This document shows, in pieces, positions 1 through 8,929 of a stretch of 64,000 bases of DNA; within the stretch, counting starts at the first letter, position 1; the number at the start of each line of letters is the position of its first letter. Made by a program: the position numbers and the translations under genes. Source of the DNA: Strongylocentrotus droebachiensis (lineage: Eukaryota; Echinodermata; Echinoidea; Camarodonta; Strongylocentrotidae). The DNA is taken from the NCBI GenBank assembly GCA_035222895.1, contig JAVYIG010002355.1, positions 62,001 to 126,000 of the forward strand, given 5' to 3'. The notes below the pieces were generated by a model. That model made no database searches and was not told where the DNA came from. It was given only the letters and a program-made list of their open reading frames with translations.

Positions 1-840
1 TTTGTAGGCCTAGAATCTAGGTCTAGTCGTAGACTATTGCCGAGCCCGACCCGATTGAACACTCACAATCACAGTCACACACAGTCCACTCACACACACT
101 GCATTGCATTGTTGTTAATTGTTAGGCTACTCAACTGTGCGTTACTTTTTTTGAGTGATTACCAACTTACTGAAGTCTGAACTGTGTTCGATACAATTCG
201 AAATCGAAATTTATGAGTAGAATTATCATTTCAAAAACTCAAACTTACCTCGATATTATACCGGGTATGTATATCATCAAATGATGCAACGAACCTAGGC
301 ACCTGTCTAACGTTAAAACAGCAAAATAAACGATTCGTTCTCCCCTTCCGCCACGGATTACCACAATTTTCCACAGCGCAGTTGTCAATTCGGCAACTCC
401 ACACGTAGTGATTTGTAATTTAATAGAACAAAATGTAATTCTTCACAAAAAATGTATATTTTAAATTTAAAAATATATATATTTCTCATAAATTAGAATG
501 TTATGATACAAGTTGTACTTTTTTATTTCCTCAAAATATACTTTTATATATTTTTTACAAACACATTTTGGATCGAGCCAGAGTTCATACGCATGCGTAA
601 TACATCATCACGTGAAACGCTCGCTCAATGGATTCAATGGTAATACTTCCAATGTGTACATTTCTTCTTCGTCCTCTTTTCGCCCAAGTAACTCCCACGC
701 TTTTGGAATTTTGTCACAGCGAAAGCATAACGTAACGGTATCATACCGTTTGTCTAACGAATGACTTTTCACCTCTTATAATTACCCTTTTTACTTTGAC
801 ACATGCTCCTTTTCTTTTGTAATATATAATTTCTTTTCCA
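1..840. other. Unassigned left edge of window
   Basis: No convincing coding sequence. CA-rich simple sequence occurs around 60-105. On the - strand a consensus splice donor (GAG|GTAAGT) lies at 249/248, so 250-450 could be a short 5' exon of a gene running off the left end; this is only a possibility because no start codon or homologous peptide supports it. 420-560 is very AT-rich. Confidence 0.2.
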
Positions 841-859
841 TTCAGAGTGTCCCATTTTC

Positions 860-1113
860 CATCACACGTGACCCTAATTTAAAGCGACTGCACGAGAGCA
901 ACTTTTTCTTTCTATCTATTTCAGTATCTGTTCTCCCGGTTCGGAGGATGATTGCAACATCTCTCCATTTCACTCTATCTTCTGCCATTCTGGTGCACTC
1001 TTGCAGTTTTAGTCCACTCCATTTCTTGACATTCTTTTCCCAGTTGATTCTGGGTCTCCCTCTAGGTCTACTCCCTTCCACTCTTCCTTCCAATACATCC
1101 TTTCTTTAATTTC
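860..1113 (-). mobile_element. LINE fragment, C-terminal end of a reverse transcriptase ORF
   Basis: The - strand is open for about 80 codons. It reads VLEGRVEGSRPRGRPRINW, then a stretch with KEWxGL-like KKWSGLKLQECTRMAEDR and VKWRD. The G-R-P-R...W...EC-R-A-DR..WR pattern is typical of the very C-terminal end of non-LTR retrotransposon reverse transcriptase ORFs (established family knowledge; recognised by eye, not by search). Only this 3' piece is present, with no catalytic RT motifs, consistent with the 5' truncation usual for LINE copies. The reading frame has no upstream methionine here. Confidence 0.6.
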
Positions 1114-1350
1114 CCACATTATATTAAAGCTCGCTCGCATTTAGTGTTGATATCAGGCGCGTACGTAGGGGGGGGGGGGGGGGGTTAACCCCCTTCCTTC
1201 ATTTTGTTTATGTGTATGTTTTTTGAGACCCCCCCCCTTATGAGTTTTATTTATTTATTTTTTTAATTTTGTATTTCTTTATAAAAAAAAAAACAAAAAA
1301 AAAACAAATGGACGACCTAAAGAAAGATGACCTTACCCCCCCCCCCCCCC

Positions 1351-1649
1351 AACGAGGTCCGCGGTTCAAGTCCCGCCGCGGCACTAATGTCCTTTGGCAA
1401 TACATTGATCTAAATTTGCCACTCTCCACCCAGGTGTTAAAATGGGTACCCGGTAGGATGCGAAAGCTAATGTGGTTTGATTAGCAATGGCGCTTATAAA
1501 TTGGCGACTGGCTGGAATGCTCCCCAGGGAGTGGAGAATGTGCATACCTTGTATGCGGGTCCGATGACCGGGGTAATAATATGTTCCGCGCCTAGAAACG
1601 TAGTATTAGGCGCATTATAAATGTGAGCTATTATTATTATTATTATTAT
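1351..1649 (+). mobile_element. tRNA-derived SINE with (ATT)n tail
   Basis: GCGGTTCAAGTCCCGCC near 1361-1377 is a tRNA B-box/T-arm. It is followed by a body (GGAATGCTCCCCAGGGAGTG at about 1517, GCGCCTAGAAACGTAGTATT at about 1589) and a (TTA)n tail to 1649. The 5' part of the tRNA head seems replaced by a poly-C run at 1337-1350. The same body recurs inverted at 48637-49061 and 52672-52812, and its 3' end recurs at 21228-21293. Confidence 0.75.
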
Positions 1650-1689
1650 GGGCACACAGAGGATTTTTTAAAAGTGGGAACTTGGGTAA

Positions 1690-1785
1690 AATGCAATAAA
1701 TTATTGAAAATTTATTGCATTTTTTTTTTTTTTTTAATTTATGGATACTGCCCCCTACCCTAGCCCCCGCTGCGTACAGTCATGG
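1690..1785 (-). repeat. Dispersed repeat, copy related to 63157-63260
   Basis: Read on the - strand this begins GTACGCAGCGGGGGCTAGGG, continues through a GGGGGCAGT block and an A-rich run, and ends in ATGCAATAAATT. The same order is found on the + strand at 63157-63230. It looks like one end of an unidentified transposon family; no partner end was found. Confidence 0.5.
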
Positions 1786-2043
1786 TTCAGTGACAAAGCA
1801 ATGGCCTCGTAACGTACTGTGGGGACTACTCAAAATATTATGGATATTATTCCTTAAAAACACAAATTGACAGAATTCTCTTATTGCAATAAAAAAGGCA
1901 CATAGGACCTACTGACAAATTATTTTATGAAAATGTCATAAGCTTTTACACAGAAAGAATACATTTTACGAAGAAAAAAAAACAATTCGGCTTGGTCTCG
2001 ATCCACAAGGACTGATGACTTTATACTTCCTGCCCCCCCCCCA

Positions 2044-2160
2044 CTCTCTCTCTCTCTCTCCCCCTCTCTTTCTCTCGACCCTCTCTCCCCCTCTCTCTAT
2101 CACTCTCTCTCTCTCTCTCTCCCCCTCTATCTCTCTCTCTATCTCTCTCACTCACCCCTT
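2044..2160. repeat. (CT)n microsatellite
   Basis: Nearly pure CT/CCCT pyrimidine run preceded by a poly-C tract. Open frames across it are low-complexity artefacts. Confidence 0.9.
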
Positions 2161-2843
2161 TTTCACTCGGTCCGAGTCTCTCTCTTTATCTTATGATGAT
2201 AAACTTTATTTGTTTTCCCCCACCTAATAATGTGATATCGGTATAAATTTGTAATTTTAACCATTTTGCTTTCATCTGAGAATATCCATGTGCATGTAAA
2301 ATGTTGTTCATGTCGACGGTGTTTTATTATAGAAGTAGATCGTGTAAGTTGATGGACTCAACATAATTATGGCGCATGTTGCATCGTTGGGCAAGCACAC
2401 ATTGTGAAGCGGAGCATGTCCAACTGAAACCGAATTTGGCCGATCTAGGCCTATTTGTATTATGTTCGGTTCTACTCAGGGGCGTCGCTAGACCTTTTTC
2501 AGTGGGGGGGGGGGGGGGGTGTAGAGGCCAACGATTACCGACAAAACTAGCCACCAATACCGACAAAATTAAATGTCCAATATCTACAAATTCAACCCTA
2601 TAAACCTGGGGCCGAAGGCTAAATCGTTTTTCCTATGGACTATCTATAGTACTTGCATATGCGCAAAATGATCAATTTCCTCGACGACAAAAATATACGA
2701 ATTATTTCTTCAATTTAGTCAGCATCATAGCTTTATATTTTAATGCAGGCGCGGAGCTAGGATCTTATTTTAGGAAGGGGCGGTAGTGAGCAAGAGAATC
2801 ACTTAAAATCGCGCTCATTAGGGGTGTGTGGGTGATGGGCCTC

Positions 2844-3292
2844 CAGGCGCGGATCTACGGGGGGGGGGGGGGTTAGGGGGTTTAACCCCCCCCCCCTTGG
2901 GCGCCCCCCCCCCCCCAAAAAAAAGGAAAAAAAAAGAAGAAAAAAAAGAAAAAAGAAAGAAAAAAGAACGCACGCTGGAGAGAAACCCTTTCAAGTGCAA
3001 ATATTGTGAGAAGATATTCAACTCATCTGGTAACTTAACCAAACACATGATAACTCTGGATATAACTGTGTATTTAACTGTTACTTGATTTAAAAAGACG
3101 TTATCATGCACTGCTTTTTATGGTCTCCATTGTGTTAATAGATGCCAGGAAAACATCACTTACGGGGTTCAAATAAACACCCCCAAAAAAAAATCGGCTC
3201 GCCGCTCCGCGGCTCGTGGACGATGCTCCGCATCGTCATTATTTTGGTCAAACCCCCCCCCCCCCCTTAGCAAAAAGCTAGATCCGCCCCTG
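2844..3292. mobile_element. Small hAT-like element with 5-bp target duplication
   Basis: The ends are CAGGCGCGGATCTA (2844 onward) and TAGATCCGCCCCTG (to 3292), inverted with one or two mismatches. A 5-bp direct repeat GCCTC flanks it (2839-2843 and 3293-3297). Poly-G/poly-C tracts sit just inside both ends. The interior includes a broken C2H2 zinc-finger fragment. It is nested inside the 2477-7843 element. Confidence 0.6.
2968..3087 (+). pseudogene. C2H2 zinc-finger fragment, frameshifted
   Basis: One frame reads RTHAGEKP (the inter-finger linker) and the next frame reads FKCKYCEKIFNSSGNLTKHM, a finger with C-x2-C...H spacing and the F and L hydrophobic positions. One extra T in the CCCTTT run separates the two frames, and the second zinc histidine is not preserved. 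It is a captured or decayed piece of a zinc-finger gene inside a transposon, not a functional gene. Confidence 0.6.
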
Positions 3293-4714
3293 GCCTCCCG
3301 CGCGAAGCGCGGAAGCTTAGACGTTCCTTAAATTATTATTTAAAAAAGGCGATTCGCTGTACCGTTCTCGACTGTTTATCCTTGTCTGAATTCAGTTCCC
3401 CCTCTCCCGCGCAAAGCGCGGAAGCTTTGACGTATCATTAAATTATGAGAAAAAGTAGACGATTCGGTGTACTGTTCTCGACTCTTAATCCTTGTCTGAA
3501 TTCAGTTTCTCCCCCTCTTAATCCTTATTTGAATGAAGCTTTCCCTCCCGCGCAAAGCGCGGAAGTTTTGGCATTTCCTTAAATTATTAGAGAAAGAAGA
3601 CGATGCGTTGTACCGTTTTCGACTGTAAATAAGCCCTATTAATTTTGGATGAATTCAGTTTCCCTATCTTGCGCGAAGCGCGAAAGCTTTGACGTTTCAT
3701 TAAATTATTATTATAAAAAGACGATTTGCTGTACCGTTCTTGACTGTTTATCCTTGTCTGAATTCAGTTCCCCCCCTCCCGCGCAAAGCGCGGAAGCTTT
3801 GACGTATCATTAAATTATAAGAAAAAGCAGACGATTCGGTGTACTGTTCTCGACTCTTAATCCTTGTCTGAATTCAGTTTCTCCCCCTCTTAATCCTTAT
3901 TTGAATGAAGCTTTCCCTCCCGCGCAAAGCGCGGATGTTTTGACATTTCCTTAAATTATTAGAGAAAGAAGACGATGCGTTGTACCGTTGTCGACTGTAA
4001 ATAAGCCCTATTAATTTTTGATGAATTCAGTTTCCCCCTCCCGCGCGAAGCGCGGAAGCTATGTATGACGTTTCCTTAAATTATTAGAGAAAGAAGACGA
4101 TGCGTTGTAACGTCTTCGCCTGTAAATAAGCCCTATTAATTTTGGATGAATTCAGTTGACGTTTCCTTAAATTATTAGAGAAAAAAGACGATTCGTTGTA
4201 CCGTTCTCGACTCGTCTAAATGAAGTTTTCCCCTACCGCGTTTCATCACAATGTAGAGAAAGGAAGACGATTCCTCGTACCGTTTTCGAATCTTATTAAG
4301 CCCTATTCATCTAAATTCGGGGTTTTTTCCCCGCGCGAAGCGCGAAAGCTTTGACATTACCTTAAATTATTATAGAAATAACACGATTCGGTGTACCGTT
4401 TTCGACTTTTAATAAGCCCTATTTTTTAATTCAGTTTCCCATTCTCGCGCGAAGCGCGGAAGCTTTGACGTTTCATTAAATTATGAGAAAAGGCAGACGA
4501 TTCAGTGTACTGTTCTCGACTCTTAATCCTTATCTGAATGAAGCTTCCCCCTTCCGCGCGAAGCGCGTAAGTTTTTACGTATATTAAATTATTAGAGAAA
4601 GAAGACGATTCGTTGTACCGTTTTCGACTGTTAATAAGCCCTATTAATTTTGGATGAATTCAGTTTTCCCCTTCCGCGCAAAGCGCGGAAATTTCGGCGT
4701 TTCATCACAATATA

Positions 4715-6144
4715 CAGTGTGAGTAAAAAAAAACTTTACACCTAGGAAATTACTAATAATTTAAAAAATAATTTATGAACAGTGAAGTATTATACATCAT
4801 TATGAAAGAGTGTTTTATCCTGAATCATTTGGTACCATTTTTGGGTGGAATGTGTTCACGCTTGGATGAACAGGAGGTATTGTTTGCGAGAGTGCAAAAA
4901 TCGAATTGCGCCAAAGTATTAAAGTGAGAGAATGAATTGAATGTATGAAATGAGATGCATTGCAGATGCTTTTTTCAGTAGCAAAGTCACACACATACAC
5001 ACGCACACGCACATATGAAACACACACACTAACACACCCACCCACACACACGCGCACACACACAAACATATGATAATGGTGTTCATTTGGAGTAAAATAC
5101 TTTATTTTTTACTTGATCTTCAAATTGTTAACGATCATCATAATTATGATGATAATGTTAATTCAAATGCTTATCATCATGGATCCTTTGAAGCTTCATT
5201 TGTGACCAGCAAGTAACTGTCCGTTCATCTACTCCTCGACATGACCTCCGTCCCTTTCGATGCACTTTCTAGCGCGATGGAGCATCTCCTTAAACACTCG
5301 ACGAAGCATGCGCCTGTCTCTCCCAAGTGCTTCGCTCTCAATCCTGATCCTCTCTCGTAGGTCGTTGAGGTTCGCAGGTGGGCTCTGGTACACCTGAGAC
5401 TTGAGGTAACCCCAGACGAAAAAATCAAGCGGTGTTAGGTCCGGGGATCGACGTGGCCATTCCACAGGTTCTTTCAGAGCGATGATCCTGTTCCCGAAGA
5501 GTTCTCTCAACCTGGTCATCACAATCCTTGTCCTGTGAGCAGGGGCACCATCTTGTGCCCACCAAAGGTCCATGAAAAGACCGTTTCTCTGACGCCTAAA
5601 TCGTGCCATCTGATTCAGAGCCGGGACAACCTGATCATCTATCATTCTTAGATAGCGCTCCCCATTCACTGTCTGTTCAAAGAAGAAGGGTTCAAGAAGA
5701 CTTCCATTTCCAAGAAGGCCGATCCAAACTGTCACATCTAAATTTGCTATGCGAGTGTGTGTGTGCGTGTGTGTGTGTGTGTGTGCGAGTGCGTGCGTGT
5801 GTTTGTGTGACTTATTGAGTGTGACTCTGTGTGTGTTTTGATATGTGTGACATGATTAATTTTGGTAGGGATGTTATTTGGATCTGCAAAGACCGAATTA
5901 ATACCGAAATCCTAATTTTTTTATTCAAACATCACATAAGCATTATTTGGCGCAAGTCGATTTTTGCACTCTCGCAAACAATGCCTCCTATTTATCCAAG
6001 CGTGAACACATGCCACCCAAAATGGTACCGAACGATTTGGGATGAAACACTCTTTCATATGGTGTATAATAATTTACTTTTCATAAATGATTCTTAAAAT
6101 TATTAGCATTTTTCTAGGTGTAAAGTTTTTTTTGACTCACACTG
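4715..6144. mobile_element. Tc1/mariner-type transposon inserted in the satellite
   Basis: The ends are CAGTGTGAGTAAAAAA (4715) and the inverted TTTTTTGACTCACACTG (to 6144), flanked by TA on each side (4713-4714, 6145-6146). The similarity of the inverted ends extends for roughly 200 bp. The other satellite unit at 6580-6625 has the same flanking sequence uninterrupted, so it serves as an empty-site control. The interior holds a truncated transposase on the - strand and CA/GT microsatellites (4985-5070, 5755-5840). Confidence 0.85.
5229..5753 (-). pseudogene. Truncated mariner-superfamily transposase (C-terminal part)
   Basis: About 170 codons are open, with VTVWIGLLGNG, NGERYLRMIDDQVVPAL, WWAQDGAPAHRT and SPDLTPLDFFVWGYLK. 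These are the C-terminal catalytic landmarks of Tc1/mariner (IS630-type) DDE/D transposases, which cut and paste DNA at TA sites. From the Asp of QDGAPAH to the Asp of TPLDFF there are 41 intervening residues, consistent with a DD41D-type catalytic triad. The DNA-binding N-terminus and the region of the first catalytic Asp are missing, replaced by a GT microsatellite, so the copy cannot encode an active enzyme. No ATG lies at the 5' end of the frame. Confidence 0.8.
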
Positions 6145-7238
6145 TAGAGAAAGGAAGACGATTCCTCGTACCGTTTTCGAATCTTATTAAGCCCTATTCA
6201 TCTAAATTCGGTTTTTCCCCCGCACGAAGCGCGAAAGCTTTGACATTACCTCAAATTATTAGAGAAAGAACACGATTTGTTGTACCGTTTTCGACTTTTA
6301 ATAAGCCCTATTTTTCTGAATTCAGTTTCCCATTCTCGCGCGAAGCGCGGAAGCTTTGACGTTTCATTAAATTATGAGAAAAAGCAGACGATTCGGTGTA
6401 CTGTTCTCGACTCTTAATCTTTATCTGAATGAAGCTTCCCCCTTCCGCGCGAAGCGCGTAAGTTTTGACGTACATTAAATTATTAGAGAAAGAAGACGAT
6501 TCGTTGTACCGTTTTCGACTGTTAATAAGCCCTATTAATTTTGGATGAATTCAGTTTTCCCCTTCCGCGCGAAGCCCCGAAATTTCGGCGTTTCATCACA
6601 ATATAGAGAAAGGAAGACGATTCCTCGTACCGTTTTCGAATCTTATTAAGCCCTATTCATCTAAATTCGTTTTTTTTTTCCCCGCGCGAAGCGCGAAAGC
6701 TTAAACATTTCCTCAAATTATTAGAGAAAGAACACGATTTGTTGTACCGTTTTCGACTTTTAATAAGCCCTATTTTTCTGAATTCAGTTTCCCAATCTCG
6801 CGCGAAGCGCGGAAGCTTTGACGTTTCATTTAATTATGGGAAAAAGCAGACGATTCGTTGTACCGTTTTCGACTCTAAATAAGTCCTATTAATTTTGTCT
6901 GAATTCAGTTTCCCCCTCTCGCGCGAAGCGCGGAAGCTTTGACGTTTAGAAGGAAGACGATTCGTTGTACCGTTCTCGACTCGTGTAAATGAAGTTTTCC
7001 CTTCCGCGCGAAGCGCGTAATTTTTGGCGTTTCATCACAATATAAAGAAAGAAAGACTATTGGTCGTACCGTTGTTGACTCTTAAACCTTGTTTGAATTT
7101 AGTTTCCCCGAAAATTTTAAACCTCTGATTTCTTTAGCTGATATTATAGGAAAGTGAAACTTCGAGAAAATACAAGTATTGTAGTTGTAGTCACTCTCGA
7201 AGTCGTCACAGCGGATAAGAAGTCACAGTTCGTAGGGA

Positions 7239-7276
7239 GAGATGTATATTGTCCGTCGACCGACAATATACATCTC
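7239..7276. repeat. Short perfect inverted repeat
   Basis: GAGATGTATATTGTC and its complement, 15-bp arms separated by 8 bp (CGTCGACC), lie in the right part of the large hAT-like element between the satellite and the pyrimidine tract. Confidence 0.6.
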
Positions 7277-7483
7277 ACCGACTTCAAACTTCTGCATTGA
7301 TATAGTACACAAGGATCGAGCAAGAATACCGACAAAGCTGACCCGACAACGCAACATATTTACCCGTGTCTTTCTTGCTCCCTCGACGAGACGACTCCAC
7401 CCAACAACCTCCTTCTCTCTTTTACTCCTACTCCTCCTCTCTCAGACTCTTACCTCTCTTTCACCCCCCGTTTCTATTGTTTC

Positions 7484-7745
7484 CCTTTCCCTTTTTTTTT
7501 CTTTTCTTTCTTTTCCTTTTTTTCCTCTCCTCCCTTTTTTTCTTTTTTCTTTTTCTTTCTTCTCTTTTCTTTCCTTTCTTTTTCCTTTCTTTCCTTTCTT
7601 TCCTTTCTTTTCCTTTCTTTCTTTTCTTTTCCTTTTCTTTTTTTTCTTTTCTTTCCCTTTCCCTCTCTTTTTTTCCCTCTATTTTTTTCCCTCTCTTTTT
7701 TTCCATCTCTTTTTTTCCCTTTCCCCCCCTCCCCCTTTTCTCTTT
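7484..7745. repeat. Long polypyrimidine tract (C/T on + strand)
   Basis: About 260 bp of almost pure TTTC/CCTTT sequence with full purine/pyrimidine strand asymmetry. Several long open frames cross it on both strands (Phe/Ser/Leu-rich or Lys/Glu/Arg-rich), but they are low-complexity artefacts. Confidence 0.9.
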
Positions 7746-7851
7746 TTCCCGACGGCAGCGCAATTTTACCGACAATATCCTGACAGGTGGGGGGGGGGGG
7801 TATGTCGCACCCCCACACCCCCCCCCCTTTGGCGACGCCCCTGGTTCTACT

Positions 7852-8929
7852 GTTGCTTATGGAAATAATTATCACTGATTTTGAGTATGCCTATTTTCAA
7901 CACGTTCCACCACTCTGATTTCTCAACTTTTTACAAGTAGGCTAAATGCAGTTGAAATATTTTCTCTTGAAATTAGAAGGAGGTCATTTCTGTTGAATAA
8001 CTGCATGTAGGCCTACTTTAAATCTCATAATCATTAGTTTCATTAATTATTGTAGAAGAAAATGTATCTTCGGCTTCAAAACACACTAGATAAAATACCT
8101 GTATATGGGAAGTAATAGCTTGCTTCTAATTACTCCCTTGCATCCACTTCATCTTTTGTTTTGTTTTGTTTTATGTTCAATAAATATATTCTTCTTGTTA
8201 TTGTTTATTCCTGCATACTTCCCCATTGTATTTTTTTTTTAAGGATTATAAATAAATTAATTTTTAAAAAATCCGGCACCTCGCTGTCCGACTATGCGAG
8301 CATACCTTGACCTGAAGTTTTGAAGAGCGATTGAAGCGAGCAAGTAAATATTGTTTCACATGTTTTCTTCAAAACTTCATCATCAACGGGCACCAACGTT
8401 GAATTCTCTTTGATCCATCTCGAATTTTCGTATTTCTTTGTCTCAATATTTATTAACAATCATCACAATCCTGCTTTTCTCCAGGGCTTGGAGGAATAAA
8501 TGAGAAGATGGAGGAGAAGAAAGAAGAAGGAGGATCGAGAAGGAAAAGAAAAAGAAGAAGAAGAAGACAAAACAAGTTGTGTAAGTTTATTAATCGCTAT
8601 ATAATTATAATACGTGTCAATAAAGGTTCTTTTTTCGGTTCTCTTTCATACGTTAACTCGTCTGAGAAGCAAATAAGAAAAATCGAGAGTGTCACATTTG
8701 GAGGTGCCTCAGTTTGGCTGGCTTCGTACTGGCGCTTCTAATTCTGGGGGTTGGTCTAGCGCCATCTTGAGACAGATAATGAACAATATCCAGCAGGAGT
8801 TCGCGATAGCTGCACCGAGTTTCTTTTTCTGGCTCAAGAAATTCACTTCAAACCATGTTTATGCTATGGTTCGCTCAATTTGGAAAGGAAATCAATTATT
8901 TGCTCATTTGATGACAACGTTCATAAATT
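7852..8929 (+). promoter_or_regulatory. Upstream region of SOCS6 (promoter/5' UTR, unresolved)
   Basis: This stretch between the transposon and the SOCS6 start has no coding frame I believe. A consensus donor (TGT|GTAAGT near 8580) after a purine-rich stretch (8500-8575) would fit a spliced 5'-untranslated exon, but the acceptor could not be chosen by eye. No TATA box could be assigned. Confidence 0.3.

Larger units (their letters stand above)
3300..7125. repeat. Satellite array, about 19 units of 110-140 bp
   Basis: Each unit has a core CCCGCGCGAAGCGCGGAAGC, then a TTTGACGTTTCATTAAATTA block, GAAGACGATTCGTTGTACCG and AATTCAGTTT. The core CGCGC-GAA-GCGCG is a perfect 5-bp-stem hairpin. Cores occur near 3300, 3412, 3550, 3670, 3780, 3920, 4043, 4334, 4447, 4557 and 4676, and after an insertion near 6225, 6337, 6447, 6566, 6685, 6800, 6914 and 7007. 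Higher-order repeats are visible: blocks at 3412-3550 and 3780-3920 repeat at about 370 bp, and blocks at 6147 and 6605 at about 458 bp. Confidence 0.9.
2477..7843. mobile_element. Large non-autonomous hAT-like element carrying a satellite array
   Basis: The element starts CAGGGGCGTCGC (2477-2488) and ends GCGACGCCCCTG (to 7843), a perfect 12-bp terminal inverted repeat. It is bounded by an exact 8-bp direct repeat GTTCTACT at 2469-2476 and 7844-7851, the target duplication size of hAT transposons. Joining the flanks gives an uninterrupted host sequence. The interior has no hAT transposase. It contains a nested 449-bp element (2844-3292), about 19 satellite units (3300-7125), a nested mariner-type element (4715-6144) and a long pyrimidine tract (7484-7745). 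A 130-bp relative of its right end recurs at 39410-39539. Confidence 0.72.

Noticed and set aside
2828-3088. 86-codon + strand ORF with proline/glycine and zinc-finger-like end
   Set aside because: It spans poly-G/poly-C and A-rich runs inside a transposon. The finger is frameshifted from its linker, so it was kept only as a pseudogene fragment.
3300-7125. CRISPR-like array of regularly spaced hairpin repeats
   Set aside because: The host is a eukaryote, the whole unit and not just a short repeat is conserved, and the array lies in a hAT-like transposon. It is a satellite.
7242-7878. Long open frames (170-208 codons on +, 104-133 on -) across the pyrimidine tract
   Set aside because: They translate only to Phe/Ser/Leu or Lys/Glu/Arg low complexity created by the TTTC repeat, on both strands at once.
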